A stretch of DNA of 64,000 nt from Mycobacterium sp. DL592 (GTDB lineage Bacteria; Actinomycetota; Actinomycetes; Mycobacteriales; Mycobacteriaceae). Both the position numbers and the translations under genes were made by a program. Each line of letters begins with the position of its first letter. Positions within the stretch are counted from its first letter, which is position 1. Below are positions 43,073-52,676 of this stretch, one piece after another. The notes beneath the pieces are model-generated. The model saw nothing but the letters and a program-made list of their open reading frames with translations, was not told where the DNA came from and did no database searches. The DNA lies in contig NZ_CP050192.1 of assembly GCF_011694515.1 (NCBI RefSeq), forward strand, positions 4,360,421 through 4,424,420, read 5' to 3'.

Positions 43073-43339
43073 TCAGCCGGCGTCGAAGTACGACGTCTCC
43101 AGCAGATCGTGGACAGCCTTGGCGTGCACCCGGAACGAGCGGCCGACCCGGACGGCGGGCAGCTCTCCGTTGTGCACGAGCCGGTAGACCGTCATCTTGC
43201 TGACCCGCATGAGCGAAGCCACTTCGGCGACGGTGAGAAATTGAGCTCGAGCGACTGGCTGGGCATCAGCGCCACCAGCGTCCCGCGCCGATTTTCCGCC
43301 AGCCGCGTCCCGCGCCGATGGCCCGTTCATAGACGTCAT
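43073..43339 (-). CDS. Excisionase/MerR-type helix-turn-helix protein (Rv0500A)
   Basis: An 88-aa protein. Residues 33-85 are a winged HTH of the excisionase family: FLTVAEVASLMRVSKMTVYR, LVHNGELPAVRVGRSFRVH. The first 32 residues are Ala/Ser/Gly-rich. It is 115 bp upstream of bS22 on the same strand and 139 bp downstream of proC. Not near any integrase or phage, so it is unlikely to be a true excisionase; a housekeeping DNA-binding protein is more likely. Confidence 0.87.
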   Translation of the reverse strand: MTSMNGPSARDAAGGKSARDAGGADAQPVARAQFLTVAEVASLMRVSKMTVYRLVHNGELPAVRVGRSFRVHAKAVHDLLETSYFDAG

Positions 43340-43478
43340 CGCAACCCAATCCGTCAGGCACAGTCAGTCCCAGCGGCTTCCCCACCGCTGGCACCCACCC
43401 GTGCATACACGAGGAGAATAGCGTGGCCAATGGGGTTACTGCGACGGGTGTGGGTCAATCAGTCTGAAATTTCTTGAA

Positions 43479-44342
43479 CTACTCTGATGTAATTCCTAGC
43501 TGCTCAGAGCGTGTTTTTGCGGCGTCGATGGCCGCCAGCACCGCCGGCCGGACCCCACCCCGCTCGAGTTCCCGCAGGCCAGCAGCGGTGGTGCCACCCG
43601 GGGACGTCACCATGGCGCGCAGCCTGGCGGGCGTGGTGTCCAGGCCTGCGTCACCACCGGCCGAGCGCTCGTCCTCGATGCGTTCGAGCAGCATTGCGGC
43701 CGAACCGGCCATCGTCTGCACCGCCAGATCGGTCGCAACGGCCCGGCCGAGGCCGTTGGCGACCGCTGCGTCGACCAACGCCTCGACGAACAGGAAGAAG
43801 TACGCGGGCCCCGATCCCGACACCGCGGTGACCGCGTCCAGCTGGCTCTCCGGCACCGTCAGAACGCCGCCGACGCACTCGAACAACGAGGAGACCTCGG
43901 CGAGGTGTTCGGCAGTGGCGAAGCGGCCCTTGGCCAGCGCGCTGACGCCGGCACCGACCAGCGCGGGCGCGTTGGGCATCACCCGGATCACCGGGCTGCC
44001 TGCGGGCAGCCGGGACTCGTAGAAGCCGACCGTCACCCCGGCCACCACCGAGACCAGGACCTGCTCGACGCTGTTGCTCTCGGCCCGGGCTGCGGCATCG
44101 GCGATCTTGTCGACAACGGATTCGGCGTCGGCCGGCTTGACGGCGACGATGACGAAGGCCGCCGTCTCGACCGCTTCGGTCACCGTGGCGATCCGCACCG
44201 AGTACTTCTGCGCCAGGTACCCGGAGCGCTCGGGCATCCGCTCCGCCACGACGAGGTCCTTGACTTGGCGCCCCGCCCTGAGCAGCCCCGCAAGGAGAGC
44301 CTCGCCCATGCTGCCGCCGCCGATGATCGCGATTCTGGCCAT
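43479..44342 (-). CDS. proC: Pyrroline-5-carboxylate reductase
   Basis: A 287-aa enzyme reducing pyrroline-5-carboxylate to proline with NAD(P)H. The nucleotide loop is IIGGGSMGEALL, the substrate region VSGSGPAYFFLFVEALVDA, and the C-terminal TSPGGTTAAGLRELE motif is intact. Length is normal. It starts 21 bp after the stop of the thioesterase-family gene. Confidence 0.95.
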   Translation of the reverse strand: MARIAIIGGGSMGEALLAGLLRAGRQVKDLVVAERMPERSGYLAQKYSVRIATVTEAVETAAFVIVAVKPADAESVVDKIADAAARAESNSVEQVLVSVVAGVTVGFYESRLPAGSPVIRVMPNAPALVGAGVSALAKGRFATAEHLAEVSSLFECVGGVLTVPESQLDAVTAVSGSGPAYFFLFVEALVDAAVANGLGRAVATDLAVQTMAGSAAMLLERIEDERSAGGDAGLDTTPARLRAMVTSPGGTTAAGLRELERGGVRPAVLAAIDAAKTRSEQLGITSE

Positions 44343-44363
44343 GGGCAGACCCTATGTGAGTCT

Positions 44364-45185
44364 CTACTGGGCCGGCACCAGGGCCAGCTGGCGCGTCTGC
44401 ACGATGATGCGCCCGGTGCTGTCGACCACCGTGTGGTCCTCGTCGAACCAGTCCTGGCCGATCTGTGTGGCGGTGCACACCACCCGCAGCCACCCGTCAG
44501 CCGGCAACCCGCGCAGATAGGCGGTCAGCTGCACGGTGGGCGCCCAGCCGCGGCGCTCGACCGCATAGGAGACGGGCAGCGAGATGTCACCGCACATGAG
44601 AGCGAACAGCACGTCGACGGGCCCGTCCTTGGGCCGCACCCAGATCTTGAACACCGGGGCACCGGCGTCGCTGAACGTCGGGGTCTGGTCGGGACGGATG
44701 TCGCAGCCGCGGGCCAGGTGATTGATCTCGGCTGCGGGGTGACCCGGCCCGATCGGCTCGACGCCGGCCGGCGGCTCGGGACTCATCAGCGGGGTCACCG
44801 GGTTGGCCGACAGCAGCGGCTCGGCCAAGTGTTCAGGCTCGCCGAGGGTGACGACGGTACGCACGCAAGTTCTCCCCCGCTGGCTCAGTTCGACATCGAC
44901 CAGACCGATCCGCCGACCGCGCTTGCGCACCGTGGTGATCAGCTCGACCGCCCCGGGATCGGGTGCGGACAGGAAATCTGCCGACACCGCGACGGATTCG
45001 AACGGGGCACCGGTCCCGCCGCTGTCCCCGTAGGCCTCGCGGGCTGCCTTGGCGCACAGCGCCAACATCACACCGCCATGAATCTTGGGCCCAATTGTCC
45101 AGTGCTCGTTGAGGTTTCCCGCGAAGCCTGGGCGGCCATCATCGAGCGGACGCAACGCCATCACGTCACCGAACCGGGGGATCAT
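44364..45185 (-). CDS. Double hot-dog thioesterase-family protein (Rv0499)
   Basis: A 273-aa protein with two hot-dog repeats; the first holds HGGVMLALCAKAAREA and SVAVSADFLSAPDPGAVEL, the second ALMCGDISLPVSYAVERRG, QLTAYLRGLPADGWLRVV. This is the TesB/acyl-CoA thioesterase-like family, with unknown substrate. It is 12 bp downstream of the TIM-barrel gene. Confidence 0.83.
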   Translation of the reverse strand: MIPRFGDVMALRPLDDGRPGFAGNLNEHWTIGPKIHGGVMLALCAKAAREAYGDSGGTGAPFESVAVSADFLSAPDPGAVELITTVRKRGRRIGLVDVELSQRGRTCVRTVVTLGEPEHLAEPLLSANPVTPLMSPEPPAGVEPIGPGHPAAEINHLARGCDIRPDQTPTFSDAGAPVFKIWVRPKDGPVDVLFALMCGDISLPVSYAVERRGWAPTVQLTAYLRGLPADGWLRVVCTATQIGQDWFDEDHTVVDSTGRIIVQTRQLALVPAQ

Positions 45186-45197
45186 GAATGCTCTCTC

Positions 45198-46043
45198 TCA
45201 GCGCAACAGGTGGGTACGGGCGAACTGTAGCGACTCGCTCAGCAACGCCTCCCGCTCGGCCTTGGTACGCGCGCCGGAGGTGGTCACCTCGAGCACGACG
45301 TGTCCGGCGAAGTCACTGCCCGCCAGCATCTGGCACACCTCGACGGTCGGCTGGCTGCCGTGCCCGGGCACCAGGTGCTCGTCGGTGGAGGCACCGCTGC
45401 CGTCACACAGATGCAGATGGACCAGGCCGTCGCCCATCCTGCGGGCCATGTCGAGCGCATCGGTGCCCGCGGTCGCCGTGTGTGACAGGTCCAGCGTGTA
45501 GTGCGCGTGGTTGCCGTCCAGGGGGTCGTAAGAGGGCGCGAACGCCGAGACCCCCACCCCCGGACGGCCGCCACGCTTGCGCATCCGCTCGATCGACGGC
45601 TGACCCGAACCGAAGAACCGGTCGGCGCGGAACGGGAACATGTTCTCCACGGCGACCATGACGTCGCTGCGGGTCTCGAGTTCGGCGACCTGATCGCTGA
45701 ACCCGTCGGCGTAGCGCCGCTGCCAGCGAAACGGCGGGTGCACCACCACGGTCTGCGCGCCGAGGCGCTCGGCGGCCTGCACACTGCGGGTGAGTTTCGG
45801 GATCGGGTTGGCACCCCAAACCCGTTGGGAGATCAGCAGACACGGCGCGTGCACCGACAGCACCGGCATGTTGTAGCGGCGGGACAGCTTCGCGATCGCC
45901 CCGACGTCCTGGCTGACCGTCTCGGCCCACACCATCAGTTCGACACCGTCATAGCCCAGCTCGGCGGCGTACTCGAACGCGGCCTCGGTCCTCAGCGGAT
46001 AGACCGAGGCCGTCGAAAGACCGACCTTGATGGCTGGGCGCAC
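45198..46043 (-). CDS. Sugar phosphate isomerase/epimerase-fold TIM barrel protein (Rv0498)
   Basis: A 281-aa xylose-isomerase-like barrel. It begins at a GTG and shows YDGVELMVWAETVSQD, VVVHPPFRW, VAVENMF, LDLSHTA, VHLHLCDGSG, and HVVLEVTTSG, whose glutamates and histidines form the usual metal site. Such proteins isomerise sugars or act as endonuclease-IV-like enzymes. Substrate unknown. It lies 7 bp after the Rv0497-like gene. Confidence 0.86.
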   Translation of the reverse strand: MRPAIKVGLSTASVYPLRTEAAFEYAAELGYDGVELMVWAETVSQDVGAIAKLSRRYNMPVLSVHAPCLLISQRVWGANPIPKLTRSVQAAERLGAQTVVVHPPFRWQRRYADGFSDQVAELETRSDVMVAVENMFPFRADRFFGSGQPSIERMRKRGGRPGVGVSAFAPSYDPLDGNHAHYTLDLSHTATAGTDALDMARRMGDGLVHLHLCDGSGASTDEHLVPGHGSQPTVEVCQMLAGSDFAGHVVLEVTTSGARTKAEREALLSESLQFARTHLLR

Positions 46044-46050
46044 TGCCGAA

Positions 46051-47025
46051 TCAGGTCGACTGCAACAGGGCCAGCGGCCCGAGCGTGACCAGCGCACCGA
46101 CCGCGACCGCGATCAGTGTGCTGGCGATGTCCTCGGTCTTGCGGACCACCCGCACGGCCACCACCAGGCCGAGGATGACCAACACCGACAGCACCAGCGC
46201 GACGATGTTGTTCCACCGCCACAGCTGGTCGAATGCGATGAACAGCCCGGCGCCGAACGCCACCGCCAGGAACGACTGGCCCACCACGATCAGCGCCCGC
46301 CACAACGCGGCGAGCTTGCCCTCCCGGGGCTGGGCATCCTCGTCGGCCGCCGCATCGGTGGCCACCGCGACCGCCGCACCGTCGTGCTCGTCCTCCTGCT
46401 CGACGCCGCGGCGGGCCAGATCGTCGGCCACGGTCTGGCCGCCGAACAGCGTTCCGCCCGACGACCGCAGATAGGACTGCAGTTCGGCGGCGCTGTCGTC
46501 GTGTTCCTCGGCGCTCAGGTCCAGGGCGGCCGCTTCGTCGACCGGGTCGAAGGCCATCTGCTCGGCATCGGAGTCCGCCGACTGCTCAGCCGGCCGGCGC
46601 AGTGGACGGGGGTCATGACTGCGTTCGGGCCCACGCTCACGGCGGGGGGTGGGCGCCTCGGAACGCTGCGGGGGCACCTCGAAGGGACGCGGCGGGGACA
46701 CCGGAGCGACAGCGGCCGCTGTCGCAGTCGCCGAACCGTTGGTGGCGGCCGGCTCACTGACCGGCTCGGGGGCGACGGACTCCTCAGTCGTCTCGACTAC
46801 CGGTTCCTGGGCGGTGTCCTCGACGTCGTCGTCAACTCGGATGGCGGGGAACTCGCCAGTGCGGATGATGGGGATCTCGCCGGTGAGCTCGGCGACGGTC
46901 ACCGCGTCACTGTTGCCACGGCGCCGCCTGCGCCGGCCGCCGACCGGCGGCGAACCGATCGTGCCGTTCTTGGCCAGCAGCTCGGCCACCGAGATGGGCC
47001 GGCTCGGCGTTTCATCTGCAGTCAT
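46051..47025 (-). CDS. Membrane protein with long acidic/Pro-rich cytoplasmic region (Rv0497)
   Basis: A 324-aa protein. A short conserved N-terminal motif (SVAELLAKNGTIG) and Arg-rich patch GGRRRRRRG are followed by about 200 residues of Pro/Glu/Ala-rich sequence, then three transmembrane helices (about 245-266, 273-295, 300-321). The N-terminus ISVAELLA motif occurs in other mycobacterial envelope proteins. It overlaps the exopolyphosphatase gene by 4 nt. Function unknown. Confidence 0.8.
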   Translation of the reverse strand: MTADETPSRPISVAELLAKNGTIGSPPVGGRRRRRRGNSDAVTVAELTGEIPIIRTGEFPAIRVDDDVEDTAQEPVVETTEESVAPEPVSEPAATNGSATATAAAVAPVSPPRPFEVPPQRSEAPTPRRERGPERSHDPRPLRRPAEQSADSDAEQMAFDPVDEAAALDLSAEEHDDSAAELQSYLRSSGGTLFGGQTVADDLARRGVEQEDEHDGAAVAVATDAAADEDAQPREGKLAALWRALIVVGQSFLAVAFGAGLFIAFDQLWRWNNIVALVLSVLVILGLVVAVRVVRKTEDIASTLIAVAVGALVTLGPLALLQST

Positions 47026-48038
47026 CGTGTGCCTCTCGATCGGGCGGGAGTCGGCCGATCAAAATCCTTGCTTTTAGCATCCCCCACCGATGTTTCCACC
47101 AGGGCGGTTCCATCGGCTTCACTGTCGAGTCGGCGCAGGATGATGCCTTCACGCAGCGCCCACGGACAGATGTCGACGTACTCCAACGACAGTGCTCGCA
47201 TACTCGCCTCCGCCACCAGAGCACCCGCCACGATCTGCGGCGCCCGCTCGGCGCTGACTCCTTCCAGCTCGGCCCGGTCAGCCGTGGTCATCCTAGAGAT
47301 GAAAGATATGAGTTGCCTCAGGCCGTTGGCGGTCAGCGTGCGCTTGACCCGCGGACCGGCTCCCGACGGCGCAGCGCCGGTAAGCCGGGCCAGCGAGCGG
47401 AACGTCTTGGAGGTCGCCACCGCCAGGTCGGGCTCCCCTGCCGACAGGACCGCCGCGGCGGACTCGGCGAGCTCGTTGTCCAGCCAGTCGCGCAGCATCG
47501 CCACCCGGCGCCGGCCAGGCGGATCGTCCGGAATCCACTCGCGGGTGAGCCGGCCGGCACCCAACGGCAGCGACATCGCGACCTCGGGCGCCTCGTCGAC
47601 ACCGTTGGACAGCTCCAGCGAGCCGCCGCCGATATCGAGGTTGATGATCCGGCCCGCGCTCCAGCCGTACCACCGGCGCACCGCCAGGAAGGTCAGCCGC
47701 GACTCGTTGGCGCCGGAGAGCACCTGCAGGTTGACCCCGGTCTCGGCCAGCACCCTGGCCAGCACGTCCTCGGAGTTCTTGGCGTCACGCACCGCCGAGG
47801 TGGCGAAGGCCATCAGGTCTGCGCAGCCCGAACTGGCCGCGATCTTGGCGAACTCGTCGACGGTGTCGACGAGCTTGTCGGCACCGCGGCGGGTCAGCTT
47901 GCCGGAGTCATCGATCGCCTCGGCCAGACGCAGCGCCGCCTTGGTCGAACTCATCGGGGTGGGATGACCGCCCCGATGGGCATCGACCACCAACAGATGA
48001 ACCGTATTGCTGCCCACGTCGAGCACGCCGAGTCGCAC
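47022..48038 (-). CDS. ppx1: Exopolyphosphatase, Ppx/GppA family (Rv0496)
   Basis: A 338-aa enzyme of the actin-like Ppx/GppA superfamily. The first phosphate loop is [14 protein letters not shown] and the second [20 protein letters not shown] and [10 protein letters not shown] follow. It is shorter than full Ppx (about 500 aa) and matches the single-module mycobacterial form that degrades short-chain polyphosphate. Its C-terminal codons near 47289-47326 (ATA, TCT, TCT, AGG, AGG, CAA) are unusually low in third-position G/C. The GTG start is 68 bp from the divergent Rv0495c-like gene. Confidence 0.92.
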   Translation of the reverse strand: MRLGVLDVGSNTVHLLVVDAHRGGHPTPMSSTKAALRLAEAIDDSGKLTRRGADKLVDTVDEFAKIAASSGCADLMAFATSAVRDAKNSEDVLARVLAETGVNLQVLSGANESRLTFLAVRRWYGWSAGRIINLDIGGGSLELSNGVDEAPEVAMSLPLGAGRLTREWIPDDPPGRRRVAMLRDWLDNELAESAAAVLSAGEPDLAVATSKTFRSLARLTGAAPSGAGPRVKRTLTANGLRQLISFISRMTTADRAELEGVSAERAPQIVAGALVAEASMRALSLEYVDICPWALREGIILRRLDSEADGTALVETSVGDAKSKDFDRPTPARSRGTR

Positions 48039-48106
48039 GTGAACAACCTATCTGTAGTGGCCCGCCCAAGATTCGGGGCGCGGAGATTTCGTCTACCGTT
48101 ACCACT

Positions 48107-48883
48107 GTGACGCATGGGCATCCTGGCGAGGTTGAACTGGACTTCCCCCGCGAATGGGTGGAGTTCTTCGACCCGGACAACCCCGAGCACCTGATCGCGG
48201 CGGATCTGACCTGGCTGCTCTCGCACTGGACCTGCGTGTTCGGCACGCCGGCGTGCAAGGGCACCGTCGAAGGCCGGCCGGACGACGGCTGCTGCTCACA
48301 CGGGGCCTTCCTGTCCGACGACGACGACATTGCCCGACTCGACGACGCCGTCAAACAGCTCACCGACGCCGACTGGCAGTTCCGGGACAAGGGGCTGGGC
48401 CGCAAGGGCTACCTCGAGATGGACGAGTACGACGACAAACCCAACCTGCGGACCCGCAAGTACAAGGGCGCCTGCATCTTCCTCAACCGGCCCGGGTTCG
48501 GCGCCGGCGTCGGCTGCTCGCTGCACACCAAGGCGCTCAAGCTCGGGGTCGAACCGCTGACGATGAAACCCGAGGTGTGCTGGCAGCTGCCGATTCGCCG
48601 GAGCCAGGAATGGGTCACCAGACCCGACGGCACCGAGATCCTGCGGACCACCATCACCGAGTACGACCGGCGCGGCTGGGGCGAGGGCGGCGCTGACCTG
48701 CACTGGTACTGCACCGGCGACCCCGCTGCGCACGTCGGCGAGAAGCAGGTGTGGCAGTCCTACGCCCCCGAGCTGACCGAGTTATTGGGCGAGAAGGCCT
48801 ACGCCGAGTTGGCGGCGATGTGCAAACGGCGCAGTGGTTTCCCGCTGATCGCTGTGCACCCCGCCACCCGCGCCGCGCAGTAG
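48107..48883 (+). CDS. Cys-rich conserved protein (Rv0495c)
   Basis: A 258-aa soluble protein conserved in actinobacteria. It contains many cysteines in a pattern suggesting metal or Fe-S binding: [54 protein letters not shown] and AAMCKRRSG. The set resembles the zinc/iron-binding DUF3109 type. Function unknown. Start is a GTG 68 bp from the exopolyphosphatase gene on the other strand. Confidence 0.85.
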   Translation: MTHGHPGEVELDFPREWVEFFDPDNPEHLIAADLTWLLSHWTCVFGTPACKGTVEGRPDDGCCSHGAFLSDDDDIARLDDAVKQLTDADWQFRDKGLGRKGYLEMDEYDDKPNLRTRKYKGACIFLNRPGFGAGVGCSLHTKALKLGVEPLTMKPEVCWQLPIRRSQEWVTRPDGTEILRTTITEYDRRGWGEGGADLHWYCTGDPAAHVGEKQVWQSYAPELTELLGEKAYAELAAMCKRRSGFPLIAVHPATRAAQ

Positions 48884-48967
48884 CCCCTACCTGGGAGATC
48901 GTCCCGGTCCGCGTTCCTTGTCACTCCGCTGTGGATTTGCTGTCTTTGCATCAGCGAAAATTTTCTT

Positions 48968-49022
48968 TGTGAGACACATCACAATCCGGCTAGTTGCCGC
49001 TTTTCTGCGACGCACCTAGTCT
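48968..49022 (+). promoter_or_regulatory. CRP-like operator and -10 element of the sugar-transferase gene
   Basis: TGTGA-GACACA-TCACA (48968-48983) is a perfect CRP-type palindrome. TAGTCT at 49017-49022 fits the mycobacterial -10 consensus; the operator centre would lie about 54 bp upstream of the start of transcription. cAMP control of the gene is therefore likely. The flanking 200 bp is AT-richer than average. Confidence 0.7.
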
Positions 49023-49057
49023 TCTTAGCTAGCGCATCATCCGGGGGGACGGTGCAG

Positions 49058-49069
49058 ATGTCCATCTAA
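49058..49069 (+). other. Three-codon mini-ORF ahead of the sugar transferase
   Basis: ATG-TCC-ATC-TAA, preceded by a purine-rich CCGGGGGGAC run, ends nine bases before the TTG that opens the downstream reading frame. The main gene has no good Shine-Dalgarno of its own, so translation could be re-initiated from this mini-ORF. Confidence 0.4.
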
Positions 49070-49078
49070 GAGACTTGG

Positions 49079-50659
49079 TTGTTAGCTTTGACCTCCGAAA
49101 TCATCAGTTCCCCCAATAGCAGGCGGGTTTCGCTGCAATCCAAGATTCGCCGTAGCTACAAAACTGTGCAGGATTTCGGCGACGATTCGCTACCACTTAC
49201 ATCCGGGATAATTCGCTCAGATCGCGAGATCCGGCATCGTTCCTACGCACGCAAGCTGTTGTTCAGCGATTGTCTGATCATTTGCCTGGCTGTCGCAGCC
49301 GGACAGCTGCGCTTCGCCACCGAGCCCCCTGACCTCGGCTTCCCGTGGCCGGGCCCGCCTGAGGTGGGCTACACCGTCGTCTCGGTGCTGCTCGCCATGC
49401 TGTGGATGACATTCCTGAGCCTCGTCGGCAGCCGGTCGGCCCGCGTCGTCGGCCACGGCAGCGAGGAATACGCAATCATCGCGCTGGCTACCTTCCAGCT
49501 GTTCGGTCTCGTTGCCATCATTTCGATGCTGCTTCACATCGAGCTGTCCCGCGGCTACCTCGCCATCGCCCTGCCACTCGGCGTGGTGGGCCTGATGTTC
49601 AGCAGGCGCTACTGGCGCCGCAAGACCTCGCGCCGCCGCATGCGCGGCGAGGACCTCACCTCGGTGCTCGTCGTCGGCACGCCCCGGGTGGCCGCCGACA
49701 TCGCCACTACCTTCGCCAAAGATCCCGAAGCCGGCTACCAGGTCGTGGGCATCTGCACGCCGACCGGGCCGCTCGGTGACGACGATGTCGTCACCGTCGG
49801 AAGCACCGCCATCCCGGTCGTCGGCATGGACGAGGCCGTCGTCGACGCGGTCCGCCGGACCGGCGTCGGAACGGTCGCGCTGGCCGCCACCGAGCACCTG
49901 CGCGACACCGAGATCCGCCGGCTGATCTGGGAACTGGACTCCCTCGGCGTCGACCTCATCGTCGCCCCCGGCCTCGTCGACGTCGCCGAGCAGCGGCTGC
50001 GTAGCCGCCCGGTGGCGGGCATGGCGATGCTCGAGGTCACCAAGCCCCAGTACAACCGGGCCAACTCGCAGGCCAAGCGAGCCTTCGACATCGCCTTCAC
50101 CGTGCTGGTGCTGCTCGTGATGTCACCGGTGTTCCTGGCCGCGGCAATGGCGGTGCGGCTGTCGAGCCCAGGGCCGGTCTTCTACGTCTCCGAGCGCATC
50201 GGCCTCAACGGCACCACGTTCAAGATGTTCAAGTTCCGCAGCATGTACGACGGCTCGGACTCCCGCGCGGCCGCCATGATCGCAGCCACCGAGAGCAGCC
50301 CGCTGTTCTGGAAGGTCAAGGACGACCCACGCGTCACCCCGGTGGGCAAGTTCCTGCGCAAGTTCAGCATCGACGAACTGCCCCAGTTCCTCAACGTGCT
50401 GCGCGGCGAGATGAGCGTGGTGGGCCCCCGGCCGCAGGTTCGCCGCGAGGTCGACTCCTACGACGACCTGGTGCGCCGCCGACTGGCCGTCAAGCCCGGC
50501 CTGACCGGCCTGTGGCAGGTCAGCGGGCGGTCCAACCTCGAGATCGAGGACGCGGTCCGCATGGACCTCACCTACGTCGAGAACTGGTCGCTGTGGCAGG
50601 ACCTGGTGATCATCGCCAAGACAGTAGGCGCCGTGCTCGCCAGCGACGGCGCCTACTGA
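49079..50659 (+). CDS. Polyprenyl-phosphate sugar-1-phosphate transferase (WbaP/WcaJ type)
   Basis: A 526-aa membrane glycosyl-phosphotransferase that starts surface-polysaccharide synthesis by moving a sugar-1-phosphate to the lipid carrier. Helices at about 60-78, 95-115, 135-160 and 162-180 are followed by a Rossmann-like cytosolic domain (about 205-315) and the catalytic HPT domain: AKRAFDIAFTVLVLL, SSPGPVFYVSERIGL, FKFRSMYDGSD, KFSIDELPQFLNVLRGEMSV, GPRPQ, LTGLWQVSGR. The start is uncertain: TTG 49079 or TTG 49088, no ATG. The gene sits where M. tuberculosis has Rv0492-Rv0494 (from memory). Confidence 0.92.
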   Translation: MLALTSEIISSPNSRRVSLQSKIRRSYKTVQDFGDDSLPLTSGIIRSDREIRHRSYARKLLFSDCLIICLAVAAGQLRFATEPPDLGFPWPGPPEVGYTVVSVLLAMLWMTFLSLVGSRSARVVGHGSEEYAIIALATFQLFGLVAIISMLLHIELSRGYLAIALPLGVVGLMFSRRYWRRKTSRRRMRGEDLTSVLVVGTPRVAADIATTFAKDPEAGYQVVGICTPTGPLGDDDVVTVGSTAIPVVGMDEAVVDAVRRTGVGTVALAATEHLRDTEIRRLIWELDSLGVDLIVAPGLVDVAEQRLRSRPVAGMAMLEVTKPQYNRANSQAKRAFDIAFTVLVLLVMSPVFLAAAMAVRLSSPGPVFYVSERIGLNGTTFKMFKFRSMYDGSDSRAAAMIAATESSPLFWKVKDDPRVTPVGKFLRKFSIDELPQFLNVLRGEMSVVGPRPQVRREVDSYDDLVRRRLAVKPGLTGLWQVSGRSNLEIEDAVRMDLTYVENWSLWQDLVIIAKTVGAVLASDGAY

Positions 50660-50675
50660 GGCTGGTCGCCCAGCC
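50660..50675. terminator. Bidirectional hairpin between the sugar transferase and regX3
   Basis: GGCTGG-TCGC-CCAGCC starts the base after one stop codon and ends 5 nt before the stop of the convergent regX3 gene. A larger CTGAG/CTCAG pairing flanks it. No U-tract. Confidence 0.55.
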
Positions 50676-50680
50676 CCGGC

Positions 50681-51367
50681 TCAGCCTTCCAGCTTGTAGC
50701 CCAAGCCGCGCACGGTGACCAGATGCACCGGGTTGGCGGGGTCGGCCTCGATCTTCGACCGCAGCCGCTTGACGTGCACATCGAGGGTCTTGGTGTCGCC
50801 GACGTAGTCGGCGCCCCACACCCGGTCGATCAACTGCCCGCGGGTCAGCACCCGGCCACTGTTGCGCATCAGGTACTCCAACAGATCAAACTCCTTGAGC
50901 GGCAAGGTAATCGGCTCACCGTTGACGGTGACAACGTGCCGTTCGACGTCCATCCGCACCGGGCCGGCCTCGAGGATCGCATCACCGAGGCTGGAGTCGT
51001 CGGCCTCGGTTCCGCGCCGCAGCACCGCGCGGATCCGGGCGATCAGCTCGCGTGCCGAGTACGGCTTGGTGACGTAGTCGTCGGCGCCGAGTTCCAGCCC
51101 CACCACCTTGTCGATCTCGCTGTCGCGGGCGGTCACCATGATGACCGGCACGCTGGATCGGGCGCGCAGCTGCTTACAGACATCGGTGCCCGTCATACCG
51201 GGCAGCATCAGATCCAGCAGCACGATGTCGGCGCCGGCCCGGTCGAATTCGGCCAGCGCTGAGGGTCCGTCACCGACGACGGTGGCCTCGAACCCCTCCT
51301 TGCGGAGCAGGAACGCCAGCGGGTCGGCCAGGGACTCTTCGTCCTCGACGATCAATACGTTGGTCAT
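50681..51367 (-). CDS. regX3: Response regulator RegX3
   Basis: A 228-aa OmpR-type regulator. Receiver domain residues 1-118 with phospho-acceptor D52 (LLDLMLPG) and the [11 protein letters not shown] lysine; winged HTH from about 130 to 225 ([31 protein letters not shown]). Works with SenX3, which controls the phosphate-starvation response in mycobacteria. It overlaps senX3 by 4 nt; the repeat (MIRU) that separates the two genes in M. tuberculosis is absent. Confidence 0.97.
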   Translation of the reverse strand: MTNVLIVEDEESLADPLAFLLRKEGFEATVVGDGPSALAEFDRAGADIVLLDLMLPGMTGTDVCKQLRARSSVPVIMVTARDSEIDKVVGLELGADDYVTKPYSARELIARIRAVLRRGTEADDSSLGDAILEAGPVRMDVERHVVTVNGEPITLPLKEFDLLEYLMRNSGRVLTRGQLIDRVWGADYVGDTKTLDVHVKRLRSKIEADPANPVHLVTVRGLGYKLEG

Positions 51368-52566
51368 TGGCTTTCTTTCTCCTCGTCACGGGCCTCTAGA
51401 TTGGTCGGCTCGACGTCGTTGTCGGAATGGGCGGGAATGGACAGGGTGAAGGTCGAACCGGTGCCGGGCTGGCTCCACAGCCTGATGCTGCCGTTGTGGT
51501 TGGCCGCCACATGCTTGACGATGGCCAGCCCCAACCCGGTTCCGCCGGTGGCACGCGAGCGGGCCTTGTCGACACGGAAGAACCGTTCGAAGACGCGCTC
51601 CTGATCGGCGCGGGCGATGCCGATCCCGCGGTCGGTGACGGCGATCTCGATATTGTCCCCACGGCGGCGGCGTGAGATCGAGACCCGGGACCCGTCCGGG
51701 GAGTAGGCGATCGCATTGGAGATCAGGTTGGCCAGTGCAGTGGCCAACAGGCCCTGGTCACCGAGCACCTGGAAACCGCTCGGCGCATCGGTGGTCACCG
51801 TGATGTCGGCGGTATCGGCGGCCACCTTGTGGCGTGAAATCGCTTCGCTGACAACACTATCGACGTCCACCACCTCAAGCTCGGGCAGCGGCTCGGCGCC
51901 TTGCAGCCGGGAGAGCTCGATCAACTCGCCGACCATGTTGGCCAGCCGCTGCGACTCGGTGAGGATCTTCTCACCGAAGCGGTGCACGGTGTCGGGGTCG
52001 TCAGTGGATTCCAGCAGCGCCTCGGCCAGCACGCCCATCGCGGCGACCGGGGTCTTGAGCTCGTGGCTGACGTTGGCGACGAAGTCGCGCCTGCTGGCTT
52101 CCATCCGGGCCTGCTCGGACTGGTCGTCGAGGTAGACCACGGCGAAGCGCGGATCCTGCTCGCTGAGCAACCGCACGTGGCCTCGCACCGAGAGCCCGGA
52201 GCGGCCGGCGGGAGCCCGCCGCGGCGGCGACAGGTCGACCTCGACATCCTCGCCGGTCGACAGCGTGTGCTGGGCGGCCTTCCAGGCCCGTTCGTCGAGC
52301 AGCCGGTCACGCACCAGACCCAGCTCCACCGCTCGTTCGTTGATGAACACCACGTCGCGCAGGCTGTCGACGACGACCATGCCGATCGGGGCCAGCGACA
52401 CCACATGCTGCAACATCTGGGAGACGGTGATCCCGGCTTCGGTGATCGCCCGGCGCTGTCTGCGCTCGAGGATGCGTGGGGTGAGTCCGGCCCCGATACC
52501 GAGACCAACAGCGAGCGCACCTAGCGCCGCGACGGTGGCTAGTAGTGCCACCGAAACAACACTCAC
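51364..52566 (-). CDS. senX3: Sensor histidine kinase SenX3
   Basis: A 400-aa membrane histidine kinase. A single N-terminal helix (about 5-30) is followed by a PAS-like domain (about 50-150), then the H box [12 protein letters not shown] with H168 and the ATP domain ([30 protein letters not shown]). In the phosphate-replete state it acts mainly as a phosphatase of RegX3. The 130-bp region upstream contains a candidate RegX3 box at 52659-52676. Confidence 0.96.
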   Translation of the reverse strand: MSVVSVALLATVAALGALAVGLGIGAGLTPRILERRQRRAITEAGITVSQMLQHVVSLAPIGMVVVDSLRDVVFINERAVELGLVRDRLLDERAWKAAQHTLSTGEDVEVDLSPPRRAPAGRSGLSVRGHVRLLSEQDPRFAVVYLDDQSEQARMEASRRDFVANVSHELKTPVAAMGVLAEALLESTDDPDTVHRFGEKILTESQRLANMVGELIELSRLQGAEPLPELEVVDVDSVVSEAISRHKVAADTADITVTTDAPSGFQVLGDQGLLATALANLISNAIAYSPDGSRVSISRRRRGDNIEIAVTDRGIGIARADQERVFERFFRVDKARSRATGGTGLGLAIVKHVAANHNGSIRLWSQPGTGSTFTLSIPAHSDNDVEPTNLEARDEEKESQ

Positions 52567-52658
52567 GCGAAAATCGTACGCATTCGGTGAACGTCATCCC
52601 AGCAGCGTGCGGCCAATTCGGGATACGTCACATATCCCGGCCGATGTATTCCGCCGCT

Positions 52659-52676
52659 GTTCACCCCGTGTTCGCC
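52659..52676. promoter_or_regulatory. Candidate RegX3 (PHO-type) box in the senX3 upstream region
   Basis: GTTCACC-CCGT-GTTCGCC is a direct repeat with 11-bp period, the format bound by PhoB-type regulators; GTTCACC-like half-sites are reported for mycobacterial RegX3 targets. On the minus strand the box reads toward senX3 as GGCGAAC-ACGG-GGTGAAC. Confidence 0.5.

Noticed and set aside
43073..43339. Excisionase-like HTH as sign of a prophage or integrative element
   Set aside because: No integrase, att-like repeats or phage genes nearby, and the gene belongs to a conserved core locus.
46027..47967. 646-aa plus-strand frame over Rv0497-like and ppx1
   Set aside because: Shadow of GC-rich coding sequence; opposite frames have conserved proteins.
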